A stretch of DNA of 64,000 nt from Pseudomonadota bacterium. GTDB lineage: Bacteria; Pseudomonadota; Alphaproteobacteria; Rhizobiales; Xanthobacteraceae. The position numbers and the translations under genes are program-made. The stretch spans positions 124,001 through 188,000 of the forward strand of contig JAEWHP010000046.1 of NCBI GenBank assembly GCA_023387735.1, read 5' to 3'. Positions 45,692 to 53,790 of this stretch are shown here, one piece after another (the stretch's first letter is position 1; every line of letters begins with the position of its first letter). The notes beneath the pieces are model-generated. The model did no database searches, had not been told where the DNA came from, and worked only from the letters and a program-made list of their open reading frames with translations.

Positions 45692-46855
45692 TCATTCCGC
45701 CGCCTCGGGCATGACTTCCACCTGTTCGTGCAGCACGACGCCCGAGAGCGGATCGAACTCGCCGACCCAGGGTTTTCTGTCCAGTACCGCCCTGGTGTGG
45801 CGGTAGCCGGCATCCCAGCGCTGCATGATGCCCGACGGACTGAAATCGATGTCCTTGGTGTGGTCCTCGCGGCTGAGTTGCGGGGCCAGCAGCCGCACGA
45901 CGTGCATCCGCGTCGGACAGCCGTAGCCGGCGAGTTCCCTCACGGCCTCGCTGTTGCGCTCGGATTCCGGCAAGCGTGCCGCAAGCTGGTTGATGACGTG
46001 GCGCAGGCGATGCGCCTGCTGCTGGCGTGCGATCTGGCTGGCGATCCGGCTCGAATACTGCACGTCCTTGTGCCGGTTCAGCACCTCAGCCATCGTGGTC
46101 GGCTCGGCGCCGGACGGATTCCACAGATGCACGGCGAAGATCAGCGAGTTCTTCCGTGGATTGTCGTCGAACACGGCTTCCGTTGGGGTGTTCGACAGAA
46201 TGCCGCCGTCCCAATAGAGTTCGCCGTCGATGCGCACTGCCGGGAACGCCGGCGGCAGCGCGCCGGATGCCATGATGTGCTTGACGCCAAGCTCGCCGTC
46301 GCGGCTGTCGAAATAGCGCATCTGGCTGGTGCGGACATGTGCGGCGCCCACGGTCAGGCGCGGGCTGCACTGGTTGACCAGATTGAAATCGACCAGCTCC
46401 GTCAGGGTCCGCTCCAGCGGCGCGGTCGAGTAGTAACCGGCGTTGTCGGCACCAAGCGGATAGCTGTCACCGGCGTGGGCCAGGGGGTTGGGCCTGAAGA
46501 AGCCGGGAATGCCGTGGGTCACCGTCGACCAGTACGACAGCTTTTCATTGAAGCCCGGAAATATGTCGCGAAAGCTCCAGACTGGATTCTGCTCCATCCT
46601 CCTCCAGAACTCGCGCAACCGCGGCAGCCGGTTCTGCGGCGAATTGCCGGCGATCAGGCTGGCGTTGATGGCGCCGATCGAGGTGCCGATGATCCAGTCC
46701 GGTTCGATCCCTGCCTCATGCAGTGCCTGATAGACACCGGCCTGATAGGAACCGAGCGCGCCACCGCCCTGCAGCACCAGCACGACCTGTCCCGGCTCGG
46801 ACCGTCCCAGAGACCGCAAGGTCGGTGTGGAATGGCTGGTCTTCACATCGCTCAT
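45692..46855 (-). CDS. Patatin-like phospholipase
   Basis: A 387-residue lipid acyl hydrolase with the patatin dyad: Ser59 in GTSIG (G57-x-S-x-G) and Asp216 in DGG. The oxyanion loop is GGGALGSYQAG (30-40). The C-terminal part (about 250-370) matches the accessory domain common in rhizobial patatins. No signal peptide, so it is cytoplasmic or membrane-associated. It runs upstream of the hydroxybutyrate dehydrogenase partner region and may share its transcript (39-base gap), a combination often seen near polyhydroxybutyrate metabolism. Confidence 0.9.
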   Translation of the reverse strand: MSDVKTSHSTPTLRSLGRSEPGQVVLVLQGGGALGSYQAGVYQALHEAGIEPDWIIGTSIGAINASLIAGNSPQNRLPRLREFWRRMEQNPVWSFRDIFPGFNEKLSYWSTVTHGIPGFFRPNPLAHAGDSYPLGADNAGYYSTAPLERTLTELVDFNLVNQCSPRLTVGAAHVRTSQMRYFDSRDGELGVKHIMASGALPPAFPAVRIDGELYWDGGILSNTPTEAVFDDNPRKNSLIFAVHLWNPSGAEPTTMAEVLNRHKDVQYSSRIASQIARQQQAHRLRHVINQLAARLPESERNSEAVRELAGYGCPTRMHVVRLLAPQLSREDHTKDIDFSPSGIMQRWDAGYRHTRAVLDRKPWVGEFDPLSGVVLHEQVEVMPEAAE

Positions 46856-46894
46856 GTCACGCTCCCTGTTTCGTCAGCGCGGCTCATACTGGTT

Positions 46895-47719
46895 TCAATG
46901 CGCGGTCCAGCCGCCATCGACCGGCAGCGCAATGCCGGTGATCGAGGCCGCCGCGTCGGTCGCAAGAAATACGGTCAGGGCGCCCAACTCCTCGACGCTG
47001 GCAAAATGCTTGTTCGGCTGCTGCGCCAGCAACACGTCGCGGATGACGCTTTCGCGGGAAATACCGTGCGCCTTGGCCTGGCCCTCGATCTGCGCCTCAA
47101 CCAGCGGCGTGTAGACGTAACCCGGACAGATCGCGTTGCAGGTGATGCCGTCTTCGGCGGTTTCCAGCGCGGTGACCTTGGTCAGGCCGACGATGCCGTG
47201 CTTGGCCGCAACATAGGCCGCCTTGAACGGCGAAGCGACCAGCCCGTGTGCGGAAGCGATATTGATGATCCGCCCGAACCTGTTGCTGCGCATTGCCGGC
47301 AACGCCAGCCGCGTGGTGTGAAAGGCAGAAGAGAGATTGATCGACAGGATCGCGTTCCATTTCTCGACCGGGAACTGCTCGAGCGGCGCGACGTACTGGA
47401 TGCCGGCATTGTTGACGAGCACATCGAGCCGGCCGTGCCCGGCGATCGTCGAGGCGATCATCTCCGCAATTGCGTCCTCGTCGGTCATATCTGCCGCGGA
47501 ATAGCTGACCCTGACGCCAAAATCGGCTTCCATCCGGTCCCGGGTTTTGGCGATCTCGGCCGGGACGCCCAGTCCGTTGAGGACCACTTCTGAACCAGCC
47601 TCGGCCAGAGCGCGGGCAATTCCCAGGCCGATGCCGCTGGTCGAACCGGTCACCAGCGAAACCTTGCCTGTAAGCGGCCGCAGAGCCGCAGCATCCCGGG
47701 CCTTGAGCTGGATATTCAT
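46895..47719 (-). CDS. bdhA: 3-hydroxybutyrate dehydrogenase (SDR)
   Basis: A 274-residue short-chain dehydrogenase interconverting 3-hydroxybutyrate and acetoacetate with NAD. It has TGSTSGIGLGIA, NNAG, the catalytic Ser in NIASAHGLVASP, and the Tyr/Lys pair in YVAAKHG. The sequence after it (ITCNAICPGYVYTPLVEAQI) is typical of BdhA. About 12 extra residues precede the Rossmann fold. It starts just after the patatin gene's upstream side, with a LysR gene divergent from it. Confidence 0.9.
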   Translation of the reverse strand: MNIQLKARDAAALRPLTGKVSLVTGSTSGIGLGIARALAEAGSEVVLNGLGVPAEIAKTRDRMEADFGVRVSYSAADMTDEDAIAEMIASTIAGHGRLDVLVNNAGIQYVAPLEQFPVEKWNAILSINLSSAFHTTRLALPAMRSNRFGRIINIASAHGLVASPFKAAYVAAKHGIVGLTKVTALETAEDGITCNAICPGYVYTPLVEAQIEGQAKAHGISRESVIRDVLLAQQPNKHFASVEELGALTVFLATDAAASITGIALPVDGGWTAH

Positions 47720-47904
47720 GGCCGTCCTTTCGTGTGGTTGGTCAGGCGCTTAACGAGACCATTTCGCCTTCAACCTGCACGGCCGGCAGGCTTTGAGGAA
47801 ATGCCGTTTGGCTTCCAAAACCATACGCCGACGCTATGGCGGTTATGGTGTTACCGGGGATGCCGATCGGCTAAGTTTCCGGCACCACAGACCGGGGCAC
47901 GGCC

Positions 47905-48807
47905 ATGGAGATGCATCAGGTCCGCTACTTCCTTGCGGTCGCGCGCGTGCTCAACTTCACGCGTGCCGCCGACGAGTGCAACGTCACGCAACCGTCGCTG
48001 ACGCGCGCCATCAAGCAGCTGGAGGCCGAACTCGGCGGCGACCTGTTCCGTCGCGAGCGTCCGGCCGCACAACTGACCGAACTTGGCCAGCGCATGCATC
48101 CGCTGCTCAGGCAATGCTATGAGGCAGCAACCGGCGCGCGCGAACTGGCCTCCTCCTTCAAGAGCGGAGAGGTCGGCGCGCTGCGGATCGCTTTAACTCA
48201 TTCCGTCGACCTGTCACTGCTGATCCCGCATCTCGACCAGATCAAGCGGCTGTTCAACCGCCTCGAGTTTCGCTTCCTGCGCGGCAACAGCCGGGAAGTC
48301 GCGGAGTATCTCAAGAAGGGCGAAGCCGAGCTCGGCATCGCCGCCGAAATCAGCGAGGAATGGGACCGGCTCGATACCTGGCCGCTGTTCACCGAGAATT
48401 TTCAGCTCGTCGTCAACCGCAACCATGCGCTGGCCGCGCGCGAGAAGATCGATTTCGATGACCTTCGCGCCGAACAATTGCTGTCGCGCAGCTACTGCGA
48501 GCATGCAGCGCGCGTGAACGGCTCGCTTCGCGAGCACGGGCTCGATGTCGACCGCAGCCATGAAATCGCCTCGGAACGCGATCTGATCGAGCTGCTGGAA
48601 GCCGATATCGGCGTCGCGGTGGTGCCGGACACCGCGGCGATGCCGCCGACGCTCAAGCGCGCGACAGTCGAGGGACTGGATGCGCGGCGAACGGTGAACC
48701 TCTACGGCGTTGCCGGGCGTGAACGGACGGCGGTAGCGTCCGCCGTGATGCGCATGCTGCGCGGTGCCGACTGGCAGCAGGTCATCGGCAAGACCAGCAA
48801 CGCCTGA
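47905..48807 (+). CDS. LysR-family transcriptional regulator
   Basis: A 300-residue regulator with an N-terminal winged HTH (EMHQVRYFLAVARVLNFTRAA, then QPSLTRAIKQLEAELG) and a periplasmic-binding-like effector domain. Divergent from the hydroxybutyrate dehydrogenase gene across 185 bases, which is the usual LysR layout for self- and target-control. It is also convergent with the peroxiredoxin-like gene, so which one it controls is unclear. Effector unknown. Confidence 0.9.
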   Translation: MEMHQVRYFLAVARVLNFTRAADECNVTQPSLTRAIKQLEAELGGDLFRRERPAAQLTELGQRMHPLLRQCYEAATGARELASSFKSGEVGALRIALTHSVDLSLLIPHLDQIKRLFNRLEFRFLRGNSREVAEYLKKGEAELGIAAEISEEWDRLDTWPLFTENFQLVVNRNHALAAREKIDFDDLRAEQLLSRSYCEHAARVNGSLREHGLDVDRSHEIASERDLIELLEADIGVAVVPDTAAMPPTLKRATVEGLDARRTVNLYGVAGRERTAVASAVMRMLRGADWQQVIGKTSNA

Positions 48808-48828
48808 GCGGATGAGTCGTCCTCGCCG

Positions 48829-49548
48829 TCAGCGCTCCTCGCTGGCGCTCTTCAACGCGGCGATCAGGTCATCGATTTCCATCCGCTTGCGAAAATCGGG
48901 ATCGACGAAGCGAGCCTTCACCAGACCATCCCGCCCGACCACGAAGGTGGCCGGGATCGGCAGCACCCAGCCGTCATTGCCATGGAAGCTCGCCATGTCC
49001 TGATATGAGAGCAACTGCTGGATTTCGGTGCCGAGCCAGATCGCAAGGTTGAGCGACAATGCGTAGCCGTTGTCGAGGTCGGTCAGAACTGGAAACGGCG
49101 CGTTGGATTCGGACTTGAATTTTTCGGCATAGGCCTGCGTCTCCGGCATGATCGCAACCGTCTGCGCACCCAATGCCGTGATCCGGTCCTGGGCATGGAT
49201 CACCGCCCTCACATTCAGCCGGCAATAGGGACACCAGTGGCCGCGATAGAACATCACGGCGACCGGTCCCTTGTCCGTGAATGACTTCAGGCTGACCAGC
49301 CGCCCGGTCTCGTCGGGCAGCAGGAACGGCGGCATCGCCTCGCCGGGACGCGGCGCATTCTCGCCGCCGCCGTTTTCATTAAGACGCGCGACCAGCCGGT
49401 CAACCGCTTCGCCGTAAGCCGGAAAGATTTCCCTCCCCGCCGCAGCATAGGCTGCGAGCTGGTCGCGCAGGCTGCCATCCATGTCGCTGCATTGCTGGAA
49501 AGCCTGCTTGAGGCGTTCGGCATTGGCTGGCGAAAGCGCTGTCGTCAT
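48829..49548 (-). CDS. Peroxiredoxin-like (AhpC/TSA) protein
   Basis: A 239-residue protein. An N-terminal helical extension (about 1-75) precedes a thioredoxin-fold domain with the vicinal cysteines of WCPYCRLNVRA, the peroxidatic/redox site, in the segment YRGHWCPYC. DLDNGYALSLNLAIWLGTEI and FVVGRDGLVKARFVDPDFRKRM fit the AhpC/TSA superfamily. I use ATG 49548 after GGAGCAGGAC. Likely reduces peroxides; CPYC also resembles thioredoxin-like reductants. Confidence 0.85.
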   Translation of the reverse strand: MTTALSPANAERLKQAFQQCSDMDGSLRDQLAAYAAAGREIFPAYGEAVDRLVARLNENGGGENAPRPGEAMPPFLLPDETGRLVSLKSFTDKGPVAVMFYRGHWCPYCRLNVRAVIHAQDRITALGAQTVAIMPETQAYAEKFKSESNAPFPVLTDLDNGYALSLNLAIWLGTEIQQLLSYQDMASFHGNDGWVLPIPATFVVGRDGLVKARFVDPDFRKRMEIDDLIAALKSASEER

Positions 49549-49631
49549 GTCCTGCTCCGGCATTCCCTACATTATTTTCCGGTCCGGGCCGCCCGACAAG
49601 GGCGGTCCGGACCGCTTCGGCATCGCAAGCC

Positions 49632-49916
49632 TCAGGGCAGATAGAAATTGCCGGTCGGATCAAGCATGCCCGAGGTCGAGTAGAGCTGGCCCTTGTCCAT
49701 GAAGAACACGGTGTTGTTCGGGACCTTCTGGGCGTTCCTCATCATCGCGTCGTGATTCTTGGGGGTCGACGCCATCGCCATGGCCGACATCTTGCCCGGG
49801 CCGGCATACATGTAGGCCATGCCCGACTTCATTTCCCAGAGCGTTTGCGAGATCGCAGACGTAGCGATGGCGGCAAGGCCCGCGGCGAGCAACAGGGTCT
49901 TCGAGAACTTGATCAT
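49632..49916 (-). CDS. Small secreted protein of unknown function
   Basis: A 94-residue protein with a clear Sec signal peptide (FSKTLLLAAGLAAIATSAIS, then Q). The mature part is about 70 residues, Met-rich and polar (MYAGPGKMSAMAMASTPKNH, then MMRNAQKVPNNTV), without cysteines. It is recognisable as a real gene by the signal peptide and codon use, but I do not know the family. Monocistronic, upstream of the peroxiredoxin-like gene on the same strand. Confidence 0.7.
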   Translation of the reverse strand: MIKFSKTLLLAAGLAAIATSAISQTLWEMKSGMAYMYAGPGKMSAMAMASTPKNHDAMMRNAQKVPNNTVFFMDKGQLYSTSGMLDPTGNFYLP

Positions 49917-50177
49917 GGGGGATCCTCAGGGTGATTGCAGGCGCCCGCCAATCGGGCGCTGCCCCATCAGACAGAGCCCTGGTCCAGATTAGAAATGCCG
50001 TTACCCAATCGGTTCGATAGCCACGACGCATGGAGGCATCCGACGGCGTCGCATAGCGCGGCGCTATCAAATCAAAAGCCAACCGGCATTTCCCTCCCCA
50101 CGCGAGTTCGATGATGGTCGTGGACGTAGCCGGCCCGATCCCGAGGCCAGGGCAATGAAGGCAGAGGAGATCACGAC

Positions 50178-50669
50178 ATGACCAAATCCAGATTCACTTC
50201 ACGCACCATCTGGCAAAACCTCGCACTCGCCGGAATCATCGCAACCTCGGCTGCGACCGCTTCGGGCGCCATCGCTGGCGAATGCCCGGCCGGCAAGATG
50301 CAGGCCAACGTCCGCGAGAAGGTCGACTACAAGCCGGTCGGCGTCACCGACGTCACGCTCGGCGCGATCAATCTCGAAAAGCAGCCGGCGAAGATCAAGG
50401 ATCGCGAGTTGCGCTTCCGCAAACTGACGATCGAGCCCGGCGGCATCGTGCCCTGGCACAGCCATGACGACCGCCCGGCCCTGATCTACGTACAGCAGGG
50501 CGAGATCGTCGAGTATGCGAGCAACTGCTCGGAGCCTATCGTGCACAAGGCCGGCGAGATCCGGCCCGAAGTATCCGGCACCTCGCATTGGTGGAAGAAC
50601 CTCGGCAAGGAGACCGTCATTCTCTACGTCGGCGACGTCCGCAAGGATCCGCACGACCACAACATGTAA
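50178..50669 (+). CDS. Secreted cupin-domain protein
   Basis: A 163-residue protein. The N-terminus is an export signal (WQNLALAGIIATSAATASG), after which the cupin barrel carries the metal-binding motif WHSHDDRPALIYVQQGE and a second histidine site near EVSGTSHWWKN. Function is not assigned; a periplasmic metal-binding or small enzyme role is possible. It is followed 96 bases downstream by an MFS gene in the same direction. Confidence 0.82.
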   Translation: MTKSRFTSRTIWQNLALAGIIATSAATASGAIAGECPAGKMQANVREKVDYKPVGVTDVTLGAINLEKQPAKIKDRELRFRKLTIEPGGIVPWHSHDDRPALIYVQQGEIVEYASNCSEPIVHKAGEIRPEVSGTSHWWKNLGKETVILYVGDVRKDPHDHNM

Positions 50670-50765
50670 CGAGCGCCATTTGAGGCCTCGTTGCCGGATG
50701 TGGCGCCCTGGCCCCCGTGTCGCCCCCATGCCCAGGGGTCCCCCCGTTTCACCCACGAGAGCGCC

Positions 50766-51977
50766 ATGACCAACATGTCCGACGCGATGGAAATGCATGG
50801 TGCCTCGCCCGGGGTGGTGCTGCGATCGTTCGTTATCGGGCTCACGGCGTTCCTGACCGTGGTCGATCTGTTCGCCACCCAGGCGATTCTTCCCTCGCTG
50901 ACCCGACACTACAACGTATCGCCCGCCGAGATGGGGTTTGCCGTCAATGCGAGCACGCTCGGCATGGCAGTCGCGAGCCTCGTCATAGGATTCCTGAGTC
51001 CGCATATCGACCGACGGGTTGGCATTCTCGCAAGCCTGATCCTGCTGGCAATCCCCACCGCGCTGCTGGCAAGCGCACCTGATCTGACTGTTTTCACGAT
51101 CCTTCGCATCGCACAGGGGCTATGCATGGCGTCGGCATTTGCGTTGACGCTGGCCTATCTCGGCGAACAATGCAGGTCGATGGACGCAGGCGGCGCGTTC
51201 GCGGCCTATATCACCGGCAACGTCGCCAGCAACCTGATCGGACGGCTGGTGGCTGCGGCCGTGGTCGATACTCTGGGACTGGCATCGAATTTCTATTTCT
51301 TTGCACTGCTCAATCTTGCCGGCGCGGTGTTGGTCTATTTCACCATTGCGCGCGCCAGGCCCCTGCCCGCCATACCCACGACCCAGTCGCCGTTGGTGGC
51401 GATCGTCGAGCAGTGGCGCAACCCGGCGCTCCGCTCGGCCTTCGCCATCGGCTTCTGCATCCTGTTCGCTTTCATCGGGGCTTTTACGTTCGTGAATTTT
51501 GTGCTGGTCCGCGAACCGTTGTCGCTCGGACGGATGGATCTCGGCCTGGTCTATTTCGTCTTCGCCCCTTCCGTAGTCACGACGCTGTTCGCCGGCAGGG
51601 CCGTGACGCGGTTTGGCACACGATCGGCGCTCTGGGGCGCCCTCGCGGTTGCCGCCGCCGGTCTGCCGCTGCTGCTCTCGTCGCATCTGCCGCAAGTTCT
51701 GACGGGCATGGTACTGGTCGGCATCGGCACGTTCTTCGCGCAGGCCTGCGCCACCGGCTTCGTCGGCCGGGCGGCGCGCGACAACCGCGGCGTCGCCAGC
51801 GGGACATACCTTGCCTGCTATTTCCTCGGCGGCCTTATCGGCAGCGCCGTGCTCGGTCAATTGTTCGATTCCTTCGGGTGGACTGCCTGCGTTGCCGGCA
51901 TCGGCGCCTCACTTTCGATTGCAGCGCTGCTGACCGCGCGACTTGCGCTCAAGCCGTTCGCCGCGTCTCCGGCATGA
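50766..51977 (+). CDS. MFS transporter (YnfM-like)
   Basis: A 403-residue 12-helix transporter. LIGRLVAAAVVDTLG and the loop region after helix 4 match MFS antiporters of the YnfM/arabinose-efflux type. I use ATG 50766 (MTNMSDAMEMHG), the start of a GCGCC-flanked reading frame; upstream in-frame codons are not supported. Its last 29 bases overlap the end of the next, convergent MFS gene. Likely an exporter of small molecules or sugars. Confidence 0.88.
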   Translation: MTNMSDAMEMHGASPGVVLRSFVIGLTAFLTVVDLFATQAILPSLTRHYNVSPAEMGFAVNASTLGMAVASLVIGFLSPHIDRRVGILASLILLAIPTALLASAPDLTVFTILRIAQGLCMASAFALTLAYLGEQCRSMDAGGAFAAYITGNVASNLIGRLVAAAVVDTLGLASNFYFFALLNLAGAVLVYFTIARARPLPAIPTTQSPLVAIVEQWRNPALRSAFAIGFCILFAFIGAFTFVNFVLVREPLSLGRMDLGLVYFVFAPSVVTTLFAGRAVTRFGTRSALWGALAVAAAGLPLLLSSHLPQVLTGMVLVGIGTFFAQACATGFVGRAARDNRGVASGTYLACYFLGGLIGSAVLGQLFDSFGWTACVAGIGASLSIAALLTARLALKPFAASPA

Positions 51978-53202
51978 ACAGCCAGATCACCGTCAGGCCG
52001 AGGGCCGCGATCGAAGCCAGGCCGACGAAGGCGATGCTGCTGCCGAAGGTGTCGCTGATATAGCCGGCTAGAACCGTGCTGAGCGACGCGCCGATGCCGG
52101 TCGCGGTGCCGACGACGCCTTGCGCCAGGTTGAAATGACCGCTTCCGTAGGCGACATCGGCTACCGTCAGCGGCACCATCACGCTCAACACGGCGGCGGT
52201 GATGCCGTCGAATATCTGCACCGCGACCAGGACAAAGGGATCTGTCACGACCGCAAACAGCAGGCCGCGGATCGCGAGCGCGCCGAATGCCAGCAATAAC
52301 AGCGGCCGCCTTCCCCATGCCTGCGCCTTGCGCCCGACCGAGGGCGAGGTCAACGCGACGATGGCCTGCGGGACGATGATACACGCGGCGATCAGCACCG
52401 GCGCCCATTGGCTCGACCGCGTGGTGACGACGCCCGCCATAAGCGGCAGCATGGCCGCATTCGCGAGCTGGAAAAGCAGCACGCCGGCAGCGAAGATCAA
52501 TAGCGGACGCTGGCGCAGAAGATGCAATACGCTGGTGGCCTCCTTATCGGGGACCTCGCGCACAACGGCGCCATGGCTTTGCGCCACGTCGATCTCCTGT
52601 CCGCGGATCCGCGCCAGCGCCATCAATGTGGGGATGGCGAGAAGAGCAGTGACGAAAAAGACCGACTGGTTCGACAGCAGATAGCCCGTCGCGCCCATCA
52701 GCGCCGCTGCGGAGCCGTTGCCGAGCGATGCAAAGCGGGCGTTGCGACCAAGACGTTCCCCCATCGCAATCGGCCCGACCAGACCGAGGCTGATCGCAGC
52801 AATCGCCGGCCCAAGCACACAACTCGCGAGCGCATGCAGCGTCGCAGCCGCGGTCACCACGGGAAAGACAGGCCATAACGCGTAGGCCAGCGCGGCGCAG
52901 CCGATAGTGGCGACGGCAAGACCCGCCACCAGCCGCTCGGACCGTGCCGCATCGACGATGGCGCCCCCTGGCATCTGCCCGAGCAGGCCGACGATCCCGC
53001 CGATCGAGAGCACGAAGCCGATCTCGACCTGCGTCCACTTCTGCGTGGTCAAATAAACCGCCACGAATGGACCGAAACCGGTCTGCACATCGGCGAGAAA
53101 GAAAATGAACCAGTCGAGGCCGCGCTGGCTTCCGCGCGATGGCTGCGGCTGTTGTTGAGGCGCGGGCGGCAGAGGCACGACATTGTCGCCGGCCGATCGC
53201 AC
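51949..53202 (-). CDS. MFS transporter
   Basis: A 417-residue 12-helix transporter, with a polar N-terminal tail of about 28 residues (Pro/Gln-rich) before the first helix, LDWFIFFLADVQTGFGPFVA. GQMPGGAIVDAARSERL is the helix 2-3 loop that marks MFS proteins. It overlaps the convergent MFS gene by 29 bases. Substrate unknown. Confidence 0.9.
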   Translation of the reverse strand: MRSAGDNVVPLPPAPQQQPQPSRGSQRGLDWFIFFLADVQTGFGPFVAVYLTTQKWTQVEIGFVLSIGGIVGLLGQMPGGAIVDAARSERLVAGLAVATIGCAALAYALWPVFPVVTAAATLHALASCVLGPAIAAISLGLVGPIAMGERLGRNARFASLGNGSAAALMGATGYLLSNQSVFFVTALLAIPTLMALARIRGQEIDVAQSHGAVVREVPDKEATSVLHLLRQRPLLIFAAGVLLFQLANAAMLPLMAGVVTTRSSQWAPVLIAACIIVPQAIVALTSPSVGRKAQAWGRRPLLLLAFGALAIRGLLFAVVTDPFVLVAVQIFDGITAAVLSVMVPLTVADVAYGSGHFNLAQGVVGTATGIGASLSTVLAGYISDTFGSSIAFVGLASIAALGLTVIWLFMPETRRTA

Positions 53203-53265
53203 GGCACGGGCGTCGTCAGTCCGATCGTAGGATTGGGAAGGGCGCGCGACCAGGTCGCTTCTCCT

Positions 53266-53748
53266 CTAGTGATCGAAGTCCCACGGCTGCAAACGGCCCG
53301 CAGCACCAAGCACGATGACCGGCGCGTCCTCCTTGTATTCGGGCGCCGCCGCCACCTGCGCCTTGGTAAGCTCGAGCGTGATGCTGTCGCGCTTGCTGGC
53401 AACGCCGCCAAAACGGATCGCGTTCCAGTCGACCACGATCTTCCGGCTCCCTACGCCGAGAAAGCCGCCGAAATCAATCACCGCAGCACGCACGGTGCCC
53501 CCGCGATCCACAATCACGTCGACGACGCGCCCCATATCCTCGTTCGCTGCGCTGCGGACCTCGCGCCCTAGGATGCCGTGGGCATCTCTCGCGCCGATCA
53601 CGGTGACCGACGGCGGCGGCGCCGGATCCTTGGCAGGATCCGGCTTGGTGCGCGCTCCCTGCGTTGTCCCGGAATCCTGCGCAACAGAGGCCGTCGGCCC
53701 GGCGGCAAGGCCGGCTATCAGAACGACAATGAGAATACCAGCCCGCAT
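53266..53748 (-). CDS. Secreted PRC-barrel domain protein
   Basis: A 160-residue protein with a signal peptide (LIVVLIAGLAAGPTASVAQ) and a C-terminal PRC-barrel domain (GREVRSAANEDMGRVVDVIV, then AAVIDFGGFLGVGSRKIVVD). PRC barrels in rhizobia are often stress-related periplasmic or envelope proteins. GGGAGGGCC precedes ATG 53748 closely. It lies 42 bases downstream of the debranching-type gene on the same strand and 63 bases upstream of the MFS gene. Confidence 0.85.
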   Translation of the reverse strand: MRAGILIVVLIAGLAAGPTASVAQDSGTTQGARTKPDPAKDPAPPPSVTVIGARDAHGILGREVRSAANEDMGRVVDVIVDRGGTVRAAVIDFGGFLGVGSRKIVVDWNAIRFGGVASKRDSITLELTKAQVAAAPEYKEDAPVIVLGAAGRLQPWDFDH

Positions 53749-53790
53749 AAGGCCCTCCCGACTTCTGGATGCAGCAGCCACGCATGGCTC

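Noticed and set aside
45728..47593. A 621-codon plus-strand open frame across patatin and hydroxybutyrate dehydrogenase genes
   Set aside because: It spans two clear genes on the opposite strand, and its composition is that of a shadow frame.
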